Under the pieces are notes generated by a model. The model was not told where the DNA came from. It was given only the letters and a program-made list of their open reading frames with translations, and ran no database searches. Both the position numbers and the translations under genes were made by a program. This document shows, piece by piece, positions 51,793 through 60,753 of a DNA stretch of 64,000 nt. Every line of letters starts with the position of its first letter. The first letter of the stretch is position 1. Origin of the DNA: Actibacterium pelagium (lineage in GTDB: Bacteria > Pseudomonadota > Alphaproteobacteria > Rhodobacterales > Rhodobacteraceae); assembly GCF_002285415.1 (NCBI RefSeq), contig NZ_NSBU01000007.1, forward strand, positions 560,501-624,500, written 5' to 3'.

Positions 51793-52734
51793 ATGCATCC
51801 AGCCTATTCCGTTATCGTTTTCACAACCTCATCTGGCGCGGGTTACGGCCTGTTGTTCTGGCTGTCTCTTGCCCATCTGGCAGGGCGTTTGCCGGGCGGC
51901 GCGATGGCTTTCGTCGCTATCGCACTAGCGCTGGCGCTGATCACTGTCGGTCTGTTGTCCTCGACCATGCACCTAGGTCATCCCGAACGCGCCATCGGGG
52001 CGTTTTCGCAATGGCGGTCTTCTTGGCTGTCGCGCGAGGGCGTGGCCGCGGTTGCGACCTATGCACCGGCAGGCCTGCTGGCGCTGATCTGGTTGATCGG
52101 GGCTGACACAGGTGTGACCAAACTGTTGGCGTTGCTTTCGGCAATAGGGGCGGTTGCAACGGTCTATTGCACAGGCATGATTTATGGCTCTTTGCGTACC
52201 ATCCGGCAGTGGAACAAGGGGCTGACACCTGTCGTCTACCTAGCGCTTTCCGGGGCAACGGGGGCGCTTCTACTGGCTGTATTGATGTCGTTGTTTGGCG
52301 CTTCGGCCCAATGGATCGGGGTGATCACTCTGGTCTCGCTGGTGATCGCGGGTGTCGCCAAGCTTGCCTATTGGCGCCAGATTGATGCCGACCCGGGTCA
52401 GTACACGACCGCAATGGCAACCGGCCTTGGCGGGCAGGGTGGCTCTGTCCGTCCGCTGGATCCGCCCCACACCAAGCCGAATTTCGTGATGCGTGAAATG
52501 GGCTATCAGGTGGCGCGCAAGCATGCCTCTCGTCTGCGCCGTCTGTCGGCCATCGCGCTGTTCGCGGTTCCGATTGTTGCGGTTCTTATCGCGGTCTTCG
52601 CCCCGGGTGGCGCGGCGGTTCTCTATCTGATTGCGGCCCTTGCCGCCGGGTGGGGCGTCGCAACGGAACGCTGGTTGTTCTTCGCCGAAGCCGAGCACGT
52701 CAGCCAGTTGTACTACGGCGCGACGCGGGCTTGA
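51793..52734 (+). CDS. soeC: Sulfite dehydrogenase SoeC, membrane anchor (DmsC-like)
   Basis: A 313-residue integral membrane protein with about eight hydrophobic spans of the DmsC type. The conserved stretch SSTMHLGHPERAIGAFSQWRSSW (about 57-78) marks the family. It anchors SoeAB to the cytoplasmic side of the inner membrane and transfers electrons to quinone. It completes the soeABC unit; no fourth gene follows before the XRE regulator. Confidence 0.9.
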   Translation: MHPAYSVIVFTTSSGAGYGLLFWLSLAHLAGRLPGGAMAFVAIALALALITVGLLSSTMHLGHPERAIGAFSQWRSSWLSREGVAAVATYAPAGLLALIWLIGADTGVTKLLALLSAIGAVATVYCTGMIYGSLRTIRQWNKGLTPVVYLALSGATGALLLAVLMSLFGASAQWIGVITLVSLVIAGVAKLAYWRQIDADPGQYTTAMATGLGGQGGSVRPLDPPHTKPNFVMREMGYQVARKHASRLRRLSAIALFAVPIVAVLIAVFAPGGAAVLYLIAALAAGWGVATERWLFFAEAEHVSQLYYGATRA

Positions 52735-52754
52735 TCTAAAACTAACCGGCTTCG

Positions 52755-52810
52755 TGAAAAAACGTTTTGAAATTTCACAGACTCGTGTGAAAATTTCAGG
52801 ACGTTTTTCA
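52755..52810. promoter_or_regulatory. Long imperfect inverted repeat with two internal palindromes
   Basis: Two short palindromes, TGAAATTTCA (52768-52777) and TGAAAATTTCA (52788-52798), lie 20 bp apart, flanked by TGAAAAAACG (52755) and CGTTTTTCA (52802). The whole block is a near-perfect 56-bp inverted repeat with a six-base centre. It is 15 bp upstream of the XRE-cupin start, so it is the likely operator of that regulator. Confidence 0.6.
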
Positions 52811-52824
52811 TTAGGGGTGAGTCG

Positions 52825-53394
52825 ATGGGGTCTGTGACGACCTTTCCAGCCACGCTAGGCAAAGACATCCGGGCGCTGCGGAAGTCGCGGAAGATGACGC
52901 TTGATGAGCTCGCACAGCGATTGGATCGCTCTGTGGGGTGGGTCTCTCAGGTCGAGCGCGATATCTCGACCCCGACGATGGACGACCTACGCCAGATCGC
53001 AGGTGTTTTCGATGTGCCGCTATCGCTGTTTTTTGGAACTGCGACTGCGGCTGTGAACGAGCAGGGGCAGATCGTCCGCGCCTCGGCCCGCCGGGCTATT
53101 GGAGAACGTGAAAGCGGGTTGATCGAAACCTTGATCTCGCCTGACCTGACTGATGATTTCGAGGTTATCCATTCGACCTTCAACCCGGGGTCGTCCATCG
53201 AACACACGGTCAAGCGCCCCACGACCGAGGTCGGTTACCTGATCTCGGGGAAGCTGGATATCTGGATCGAAGGTGAACCCTTTACCGTCGAAGCCGGTGA
53301 CAGTTTCCGCATCAAGGAAGCCGCCTTCCGTTGGGCCAACCCCTATGACGTCCCGGCCGTTTCGGTCTGGGTCATTTCTCCACCGATTTATTAA
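52825..53394 (+). CDS. XRE-cupin transcriptional regulator
   Basis: A 189-residue regulator with an N-terminal helix-turn-helix of the Cro/XRE type (about 12-66; DELAQRLDRSVGWVSQVERD) and a C-terminal cupin_2 domain (about 115-187; FNPGSSIEHTVKRPTTEVGYL, later VEAGDSFRIKEAAFRWAN). Such proteins sense small molecules and control amine or sugar catabolism. AGGGGTG precedes the ATG. It starts the methylated-amine module 10 bp before the first flavoprotein gene, and an inverted-repeat operator lies just upstream, implying autoregulation of the operon. Confidence 0.9.
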   Translation: MGSVTTFPATLGKDIRALRKSRKMTLDELAQRLDRSVGWVSQVERDISTPTMDDLRQIAGVFDVPLSLFFGTATAAVNEQGQIVRASARRAIGERESGLIETLISPDLTDDFEVIHSTFNPGSSIEHTVKRPTTEVGYLISGKLDIWIEGEPFTVEAGDSFRIKEAAFRWANPYDVPAVSVWVISPPIY

Positions 53395-53404
53395 GAGGCT
53401 TGTC

Positions 53405-55846
53405 ATGTCGCTTCCATCCACTGCACGGGTCGTCATCATCGGGGGAGGGATCGTCGGTGTTTCGACGCTGTACCACCTTGCCAAAGCCGGATGGTCCGAC
53501 TGCGTCCTGCTAGAGAAAAACGAACTGACTGCCGGGTCCACTTGGCACGCGGCGGGGAACTGCCCGAACTTTTCGACCAGCTACGGCGTGATGAACATGC
53601 AGCGCTACGGGCTGGAACTGTATCGCAATCTGGCCGAAGAGGTTGATTATCCGATCAACTATCACGTCACCGGCGCGGTTAGACTGGCCCACACCCACGA
53701 ACGGATGATGGAGTTCGATCGCGTGCGCGGCATGGCCGCCCATATGGGGCTGCAGATGGACATTTGCACGCCGGATGAGCTGCAGCAGCACATGCCATTC
53801 ATGGAGACCCATGATCTGGAAGGTGGTCTGTGGGATCCATTAGATGGGGACATCGACCCCTCGCAGGTCACGCAGGCGCTGGCCAAAGGTGCGCGGGCAC
53901 ATGGCGCCAAGATCGCGCGCTTTACACCCGCGACCGGTGTCAGCCGCGAGAATGGCGAATGGGTGGTGCACACCGAAAAGGGTGATATCCGTTGCGATTA
54001 CGTTGTGAACGCAGCGGGTTACTATGCTGCGCGGGTGGGGGACTGGTTCTTGCCGCACGGTGGCCGCAAGGTGCCCCTGACGGTGATGAGCCATCAGTAT
54101 TTCCTGACCGAAGCCATCCCAGAGATCGAAGCGTGGACCAAAGAACATGGCCGCAAGGTGCCGATGCTGCGTGATGTGGATACGTCCTATTACCTGCGGC
54201 AAGACACCTACAGCCTGAATCTTGGCCCGTATGAGCGGAACTGTCAGGCCGCTTGGGTCACCAGCAGCGACCCGATGCCCGATGACTTTAGCTTCCAGCT
54301 TTATCCTGACGATTTGGACCGTCTGGAATGGTACATCATGGACGCGATGGAGCGTGTGCCGCTGCTTGGCACCCAAGGCGTGTCACGCAACATTAACGGC
54401 CCCATCCCCTATGCCCCCGACGGGTTGCCGATGATCGGCCCGATGCCCGGCGTTCCAAACGCGTTCGAGGCGCACAGCTTCACCTTTGGCATCGCGCAGG
54501 GTGGTGGCGCTGGCAAGGTCATGTCTGAATGGATCATGCACGGTTATACCGAGTGGGACATGTGGTCGACCGACCCGCGTCGCTACACCGATTACACTGA
54601 CCAGCAATACCATCTTGGCAAGGCGCTAGAGACCTATGGCCACGAATACGCGATGCACTTTCCGCATCATGAATGGCCGGCTGAGCGGAACAAAAAGACC
54701 TCTCCGAACCACGACCGTCTAATTGCGGATGGTGCGCAGATGGGGGCCTATAGCGGGTGGGAGCGCGCAAATTGGTTCGCCAAGGGCAGCGATGATACCA
54801 GCGAAGAGGCAACCCATACCTGGGACCGTAGCGGTCCGTGGGAACCCCGAGTGCGCGAAGAGGTCGAAGCGATCCGCGATGGCGTTGGTGTCATCGATAT
54901 GTGCGGGTTCTCTCGCTACACTCTGTCGGGTGACGGTGCGGCGGAATGGCTGCGTTGTACTATTGCCGGGGCACTGCCGAAAGTCGGCCGGATGAACCTG
55001 ATCTATATCGCAGATCAGCGCGGTAGGGTGCTGACCGAGATGTCCTGTATTCGTCATGGAGAGGATGACTTCACCCTGATGACCGCAGCCGTCGCCCAGT
55101 GGCACGATTTCGAAATCCTGTCGCGTAGTTTGCCAGATGGTCTGACCCTGAAGGACATTACGAAATCCGTCACTACGATGCTGGTCACCGGGCCGAAATC
55201 GCGCGATTTGTTCGGGGGGATTTCTGATGCTGACTTGAGCCTTGGCTGGCTGACACATCAGCAGGCCACCGTTGCAGGAAAACCAGCGATGCTGGCGCGC
55301 GTCTCATTCGTTGGGGAATTGGGGTGGGAGGTCCATGTAGACACCGCCGACGCGGCAGAGGTCTATGCGGCGATCCGCGACGCTGGCGCGACACCCTTCG
55401 GGATGTACGCATTGAACGCGATGCGGATCGAGAAAGGCTATCTGACGTGGAAGGGTGACCTGTCGACGGACTACTCGCTGTTTGAAACCAATCTTGGCCG
55501 CTTTGTGCGTCTGCAAAAGCCGCAGGATTTTCCCGGCAAGGCAGCGCTGATTGCCCAAGAAAAAGCGGGCCTTACAAAACGTATGGTTGCGCTGGTCGTC
55601 GATCCTGACGAACAGGACGCGCCATATATGGCCGCGGTTTTCAAAGACGGCGAACGCGTGGGCGAGGTTCTGTCCTCGGCCTATGGATATCGCGTTGAGA
55701 AAGCCATCGCCATGGCCATGCTGGACATCGGCAGCACGGCCCCCGGAACGGTAGTCGCAGTCGAAGTTTACGGCAAAATGCTGAAGGCTACGGTACAGGG
55801 TGACGATCCGCTGTGGGACCCTGAAAACGCACGTATTCGCGCCTAG
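53405..55846 (+). CDS. FAD-dependent dehydrogenase with GcvT domains, dimethylglycine-dehydrogenase-like (paralogue 1)
   Basis: An 813-residue fusion: N-terminal FAD domain (VVIIGGGIVGVS, 9-20) with TWHAAG (46-51), where His48 is the predicted covalent FAD site as in dimethylglycine dehydrogenase, then C-terminal aminomethyltransferase (GcvT) domains binding tetrahydrofolate (about 430-813). It oxidises an N-methyl group and passes formaldehyde to THF as 5,10-methylene-THF. The GNCPNFS segment after the His differs from the GLIAQL of paralogue 2. The ATG at 53405 is chosen because the longer frame reads through the XRE gene. Exact substrate unknown. Confidence 0.85.
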   Translation: MSLPSTARVVIIGGGIVGVSTLYHLAKAGWSDCVLLEKNELTAGSTWHAAGNCPNFSTSYGVMNMQRYGLELYRNLAEEVDYPINYHVTGAVRLAHTHERMMEFDRVRGMAAHMGLQMDICTPDELQQHMPFMETHDLEGGLWDPLDGDIDPSQVTQALAKGARAHGAKIARFTPATGVSRENGEWVVHTEKGDIRCDYVVNAAGYYAARVGDWFLPHGGRKVPLTVMSHQYFLTEAIPEIEAWTKEHGRKVPMLRDVDTSYYLRQDTYSLNLGPYERNCQAAWVTSSDPMPDDFSFQLYPDDLDRLEWYIMDAMERVPLLGTQGVSRNINGPIPYAPDGLPMIGPMPGVPNAFEAHSFTFGIAQGGGAGKVMSEWIMHGYTEWDMWSTDPRRYTDYTDQQYHLGKALETYGHEYAMHFPHHEWPAERNKKTSPNHDRLIADGAQMGAYSGWERANWFAKGSDDTSEEATHTWDRSGPWEPRVREEVEAIRDGVGVIDMCGFSRYTLSGDGAAEWLRCTIAGALPKVGRMNLIYIADQRGRVLTEMSCIRHGEDDFTLMTAAVAQWHDFEILSRSLPDGLTLKDITKSVTTMLVTGPKSRDLFGGISDADLSLGWLTHQQATVAGKPAMLARVSFVGELGWEVHVDTADAAEVYAAIRDAGATPFGMYALNAMRIEKGYLTWKGDLSTDYSLFETNLGRFVRLQKPQDFPGKAALIAQEKAGLTKRMVALVVDPDEQDAPYMAAVFKDGERVGEVLSSAYGYRVEKAIAMAMLDIGSTAPGTVVAVEVYGKMLKATVQGDDPLWDPENARIRA

Positions 55847-55864
55847 AGACCAAAGGAGACCGCG

Positions 55865-57412
55865 ATGACCGATGCACCACGCAAACGCAGAGGAGGCGGT
55901 CGCGCCGCCCGCGTCGCTCTTCGTGCGGCTCCGCTGGCTGAAGAATTACGTCCGGTGCGGGCGGGGATGACCGGGGGTGTCTACAAACCTCTGAGTGACA
56001 GCGATATCCAACGTATCCACGAGGCCGCATTGAATGCGCTTGAACAGATCGGGATGGTCAACGCTCCGGATTCGGGGGTGGAGATCCTGACCGGTGCTGG
56101 GTGTACGTTGGGCGATGATGGCCGCATCCGTTTCCCACGTGCATTGGTCATGGACATGTTGGCCAAGGCTGCAAAGTCGGTCACCTTGCCCGGACGAGAT
56201 CCGAAACATGATCTGGATTTGTCAGACTCCCGCGTTCATTTCGGTACTGCGGGGGCCGCGATCAGCATCGTGGACACGCAGGATGGCAGCTATCGCGACA
56301 GTACCTTGCAAGACCTCTACGACGCGGCGCGGATCGTTGAGCAGCTAGAGCATGTGCACTTCTTCCAGCGGCCCTTGGTGGCGCGGGATATCACCGACAA
56401 CCTCGCGTTGGATATGAACACGATCTACGCCTCTTGCGCCGGAACTACCAAGCATATCGGGACCAGCTTTGTAGGCCCTCAAAACGTCCAACCCTGTTTG
56501 GAGCTGCTTTACGAGATCGCAGGGGGCGAGGCCGCGTATCGCGCGCGTCCATTCGTGTCGAACACCAACTGTTTCGTTGTGCCGCCGCTGACCTTTGCAG
56601 AGGAAAGCTGTCAGGTGATGGAGTTGTGCGTTCGCGCCGGGATGCCCGTCTTGCTGTTGTCTGCGGGGCAGGCGGGTGCAACCGCACCAGCGCCCATCGC
56701 CTCTGCGATCGTGCAGGCGGTTGCCGAGTGTCTGGCGGGCGTTGTCTATGTCAACGCGATCCAGCCCGGAGCGCCGGCAATAATCGGCACATGGCCCTTT
56801 GTCAGTGACTTACGCACGGGCGCCATGAGCTCTGGCTCGGGCGAGCAGGCATTGCTGTCGGCCGCAAGCGCGCAGATGCATCACTTCTATGGGCTTCCGG
56901 GTGGGGCCGCTGCGGGCATGTCGGATTCCAAGATGCCTGACATGCAAGCTGGCTGGGAGCAGGCAATCAGCAACGTGATGGCGGGTCTTTCGGGCCTCAA
57001 CATGGTCTACGAGGCTGTTGGCATGCATGCCTCGCTTCTTGGGCTTAGTCATGAATCGCTTGTGCTTGGCAATGACTTGCTGGGTCAGGTGCAGCGTTGT
57101 GTTCGCGGGATTGACGTGAACGAAGACACGGTGGGCCTTGATGTCATGAAGGCGGTTTGTCTGGGCGGGCCGGGGCACTATCTGGGCCACGAACAGACGC
57201 TTGGCATCATGCAGACGGAATACATTTATCCCGACATGGCGGATCGCCAATCGCCGGGGGAATGGGATTTGGCTGGTCGTCCTAATCTGGTGGAAAAGGC
57301 CCGCGCCAAAGTCTCTGAAATTCTTGGTCGGGACGGGCACCAGTTCCCCGCAGAGTTGGACCAGAAACTCCACGACAACTTCAACATCCTTCCGCTGCAA
57401 CGGCAGGTTTGA
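55865..57412 (+). CDS. MttB-family methyltransferase, non-pyrrolysine type
   Basis: A 515-residue protein of the trimethylamine methyltransferase (MttB) superfamily. The frame has no internal amber codon, so it belongs to the non-pyrrolysine branch, whose known members demethylate quaternary amines such as glycine betaine, proline betaine or carnitine. Conserved features include VHFGTAGAAISIVD, TNCFVVPPLTFAEES and the GGAAAGMSDSKMPDMQAGWEQ region. The corrinoid partner protein is not in this window. It sits between two DMGDH-like genes, so a sequential N-demethylation of a quaternary amine is likely. Confidence 0.85.
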   Translation: MTDAPRKRRGGGRAARVALRAAPLAEELRPVRAGMTGGVYKPLSDSDIQRIHEAALNALEQIGMVNAPDSGVEILTGAGCTLGDDGRIRFPRALVMDMLAKAAKSVTLPGRDPKHDLDLSDSRVHFGTAGAAISIVDTQDGSYRDSTLQDLYDAARIVEQLEHVHFFQRPLVARDITDNLALDMNTIYASCAGTTKHIGTSFVGPQNVQPCLELLYEIAGGEAAYRARPFVSNTNCFVVPPLTFAEESCQVMELCVRAGMPVLLLSAGQAGATAPAPIASAIVQAVAECLAGVVYVNAIQPGAPAIIGTWPFVSDLRTGAMSSGSGEQALLSAASAQMHHFYGLPGGAAAGMSDSKMPDMQAGWEQAISNVMAGLSGLNMVYEAVGMHASLLGLSHESLVLGNDLLGQVQRCVRGIDVNEDTVGLDVMKAVCLGGPGHYLGHEQTLGIMQTEYIYPDMADRQSPGEWDLAGRPNLVEKARAKVSEILGRDGHQFPAELDQKLHDNFNILPLQRQV

Positions 57413-57423
57413 AAGGTAGCATC

Positions 57424-59865
57424 ATGAATATCCCGAACAAAGCACGGGTGGTTATTGTTGGTGGGGGCGTGATTGGCTGTTCTGTCGCCTATCACCTGAC
57501 CAAGCTTGGTTGGACCGATGTGGTTCTGCTGGAGCGTAAGCAGCTGACCTCTGGCACCACTTGGCACGCGGCGGGCCTTATTGCGCAGTTGCGGGCGACG
57601 CAGAACATGACGCGCTTGGCGAAGTACAGCCAAGAGCTTTACGGCCAGCTAGAGGAAGAAACCGGCGTAGCCACCGGATTTCGCCGAAACGGATCAATCA
57701 CACTTGCGCTGAGCGAAGAGCGGAAAGAAGAGATTTTGCGTCAGGCCTCGATGGCGAAGGCCTTTGGGGTCGAGGTCGAACAGATCAGCCCTGAAGAGGT
57801 TGCGAAGCTGCACCCACATGTCAATGTTCAGGACGCCACCGCCGCGGTCTATCTGGACAAGGACGGGCAGGGCGATCCGGCAAACATCGCGCTGGCCCTT
57901 GCGCGTGGCGCGAAGAACCGTGGCGCGAAAGTCATCGAACGCACCAAGGTCACTGGCTTTCGTAAGGACGGCCGCCGTATCACAGCGGTCGAATGGGAGA
58001 ATGATCAGGGCCAAGGCGTGATCGAATGCGATCACGTCGTGAACTGCGCTGGCATGTGGGGCCATGAGGTGGGGCGCAAGATGGGCGTGAACGTGCCTTT
58101 GCACGCTTGTGAACATTTCTACATCGTCACCGACACTGTCCCGGGCCTGACCCAGCTTCCGGTGCTGCGCGTGCCCGAGGAATGCGCTTATTACAAGGAA
58201 GATGCCGGCAAACTGTTGCTTGGCGCCTTCGAACCCGTGGCCAAGCCGTGGGGCATGAACGGAATTCCCGAGGACTTTGAATTCGACCAGCTGCCTGAAG
58301 ATTTCGACCACTTTGAGCCGATCCTTGAGGCTGCCGTCAATCGTCTGCCGCTGCTTGCCGAAACTGGCATTCATACCTTCTTCAACGGCCCCGAAAGCTT
58401 TACCCCCGATGACGCCTATCACCTTGGCCTTGCGCCCGAGATGGACAATGTCTGGGTCGCGGCCGGGTTTAACTCGATTGGCATTCAATCTGCAGGTGGG
58501 GCTGGCATGGCCTTGGCAGAATGGATGGAGAGCGGCCAAAAACCCTTTGATCTGGGTGATGTCGATATCTCTCGGATGCAGCCCTTCCAGGGCAACAAAA
58601 CCTATTTGTTCGAGCGCTCGAAAGAGACGCTTGGGCTCTTGTACGCCGACCACTTCCCTTACCGCCAAAAGGCCACTGCGCGGGGCATTCGACGCTCTCC
58701 CCTGCATGAGGCCCTGAAGGCAGAGGGGGCAGTGGTCGGCGAACTTGCTGGCTGGGAACGCGCCAACTGGTTCGCGGACAAAGGACAGGAGGCTGCCTAC
58801 CAGTATTCCTGGAAGCGTCAGAACTGGTTCGAGAACTCGGCACGTGAACACAGGGCGATCCGTGAAAACGTCGGCATCTACGACATGAGTTCCTTCGGTA
58901 AAATCCGTGTTGAAGGCCCCGATGCCGAAGCGTTTTTGAACTATGTCTCTGCCAGCAACCTGTCGGTGCCGGTGGGCAAGATCGTCTACAGCCAGTTTCT
59001 GAACAGAACCGGCGGGATCGAGGCCGATGTCACCATCACGCGCCTGTCCGAAACCGCCTATTTGATCGTGACCCCCGCTGCGACCCGTCTGGCGGATGAG
59101 ACATGGCTGAGCCGTCATGTGGGTGACCATCGTGTTGTGATAACGGACATGACCGCGGCAGAGGCGGTCATCTGCGTTATGGGGCCGAATGCACGTGACC
59201 TTCTACAAAAGGTCTCGCCCAACGATTTCACCAATGAAACCAACCCCTTCGGAACTTGCCAAGACATCGAAATCGGCATGGGTCTGGCCCGAGCGCATCG
59301 CGTGACCTATGTCGGCGAGCTTGGATGGGAGCTTTATGTCTCGACCGACATGGCCGTCCATGTTTTCGAGGTCCTACGCGAAGCGGGCCGGGAGATGGAT
59401 GCCAAGCTTTGCGGGCTACACATGATGGACAGTTGCCGGATCGAGAAGGGTTTCAGACACTTCGGTCACGACATTTCCAGCGAGGATCACATTCTGGAAG
59501 CGGGCCTTGGCTTTGCGATCAAGAAGACGGATGTCGAGTTCATTGGGCGCCCTGCGGTTCAGGCCAAACGAGAGCAAGGCTTGCAGAAACGCATGGTGCA
59601 ATTCCTGCTGACCGACCCCGAACCGCTTTTGTATCACGCAGAACCAATTCTGCGGGATGGCAAGACCGTGGGCTATCTGACATCGGGCAACTACGGTCAT
59701 CATCTTGGCGCTGCGGTCGGCATGGGCTATGTGCCTTGTGCGGGTGAAACTGTGCAGGAACTGCTTGCCTCCAGCTTCGAGATTGAAGTGGCTGGTCAAA
59801 GGTTTGCGGCGACGGCCTCGTTGAAGCCTCTTTACGATCCGAAATCAGAACGTGTGAAAGTCTGA
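57424..59865 (+). CDS. FAD-dependent dehydrogenase with GcvT domains, dimethylglycine-dehydrogenase-like (paralogue 2)
   Basis: An 813-residue fusion with the same layout as the gene at 53405: FAD motif VVIVGGGVIGCS (9-20), covalent-FAD His48 in TTWHAAGLIAQL, then GcvT-type THF-binding domains ending with KLCGLHMMDSCRIEKGFRHFG and SGNYGHHLG blocks. It follows the canonical DMGDH pattern more closely than paralogue 1. The two differ throughout, so this is an old duplication. AAGGTAG precedes the ATG at 57424. Together with MttB and PurU it would strip N-methyl groups to one-carbon THF. Confidence 0.87.
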   Translation: MNIPNKARVVIVGGGVIGCSVAYHLTKLGWTDVVLLERKQLTSGTTWHAAGLIAQLRATQNMTRLAKYSQELYGQLEEETGVATGFRRNGSITLALSEERKEEILRQASMAKAFGVEVEQISPEEVAKLHPHVNVQDATAAVYLDKDGQGDPANIALALARGAKNRGAKVIERTKVTGFRKDGRRITAVEWENDQGQGVIECDHVVNCAGMWGHEVGRKMGVNVPLHACEHFYIVTDTVPGLTQLPVLRVPEECAYYKEDAGKLLLGAFEPVAKPWGMNGIPEDFEFDQLPEDFDHFEPILEAAVNRLPLLAETGIHTFFNGPESFTPDDAYHLGLAPEMDNVWVAAGFNSIGIQSAGGAGMALAEWMESGQKPFDLGDVDISRMQPFQGNKTYLFERSKETLGLLYADHFPYRQKATARGIRRSPLHEALKAEGAVVGELAGWERANWFADKGQEAAYQYSWKRQNWFENSAREHRAIRENVGIYDMSSFGKIRVEGPDAEAFLNYVSASNLSVPVGKIVYSQFLNRTGGIEADVTITRLSETAYLIVTPAATRLADETWLSRHVGDHRVVITDMTAAEAVICVMGPNARDLLQKVSPNDFTNETNPFGTCQDIEIGMGLARAHRVTYVGELGWELYVSTDMAVHVFEVLREAGREMDAKLCGLHMMDSCRIEKGFRHFGHDISSEDHILEAGLGFAIKKTDVEFIGRPAVQAKREQGLQKRMVQFLLTDPEPLLYHAEPILRDGKTVGYLTSGNYGHHLGAAVGMGYVPCAGETVQELLASSFEIEVAGQRFAATASLKPLYDPKSERVKV

Positions 59866-59868
59866 GCC

Positions 59869-60753
59869 ATGAAGAAAATCTGCCTGACCGTGACATGCCC
59901 GTCCAAACGCGGGATTGTCTCTGCCATTTCGACCTATCTGGCCGAGAACGGCTGCAACATCCTCGACAGTTCGCAGTTCGATGACATGGAGACAGGGAAG
60001 TTCTTCATGCGGGTCAGTTTCTTTGTGGAAGAAGGGGCCTCGTTTGAAACCCTGCGTGATGGTTTTGCCGAGACTGCCGCGCCGTTCGACATGGATTTCG
60101 CCTTCCATGACGAAAGCCAGAAGATGAAGGTCATCATCATGGTGTCGCGGTTCGGGCACTGCCTGAACGACCTTCTATATCGCGTGAAGATCGGCGCGTT
60201 ACCTATTGAAATCGTTGCGGTTATTTCCAATCATATGGACTATCAAAAGGTTGTGGTTAACGCAGATATTCCTTTTTATCACATCAAGGTCACGAAAGAG
60301 AACAAACCCGAAGCCGAAGCTGCGATCATGAATGTGGTCGAGGATACAGGCGCCGAACTGATCGTTCTGGCACGCTACATGCAGATCCTTTCTGACGAGA
60401 TGTGCCAAAAGATGTCGGGGCGGATTATCAATATCCACCATTCCTTCCTGCCGTCCTTCAAGGGGGCTAACCCGTACAAGCAGGCCTATGAGCGTGGGGT
60501 GAAGTTGATCGGGGCGACATCGCACTATGTGACCGCCGATCTGGATGAGGGGCCTATCATCGAGCAAGACATCGTACGGATCACCCACGCGCAATCTGCG
60601 TCTGACTATGTGTCTTTGGGGCGTGATGTGGAAAGCCAGGTTCTGGCCCGGGCAATCCATGCCCATGCACATCACCGGTCTTTCCTTAACGGAAATAAAA
60701 CCGTTGTATTTCCGGCGTCTCCGGGCAGTTTCTCATCCGAGCGGATGGGCTAG
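59869..60753 (+). CDS. purU: Formyltetrahydrofolate deformylase
   Basis: PurU hydrolyses 10-formyl-THF to formate and THF, recycling THF when one-carbon units are in excess. The 294-residue product has an N-terminal ACT domain (about 1-85) and a C-terminal formyl-transferase-like domain with NIHHSFLPSFKGANPYKQAY (about 189-208) and the catalytic ADLDEGPIIEQD. It begins 3 bp after the second flavoprotein gene; formate would go to a formate dehydrogenase elsewhere. Its stop interlocks with the tauR stop (CTAG). Confidence 0.94.
   Translation: MKKICLTVTCPSKRGIVSAISTYLAENGCNILDSSQFDDMETGKFFMRVSFFVEEGASFETLRDGFAETAAPFDMDFAFHDESQKMKVIIMVSRFGHCLNDLLYRVKIGALPIEIVAVISNHMDYQKVVVNADIPFYHIKVTKENKPEAEAAIMNVVEDTGAELIVLARYMQILSDEMCQKMSGRIINIHHSFLPSFKGANPYKQAYERGVKLIGATSHYVTADLDEGPIIEQDIVRITHAQSASDYVSLGRDVESQVLARAIHAHAHHRSFLNGNKTVVFPASPGSFSSERMG

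Noticed and set aside
57694-59130. 478-codon minus-strand frame inside the second DMGDH-like gene
   Set aside because: Antisense of a well-recognised flavoprotein; no family resemblance.
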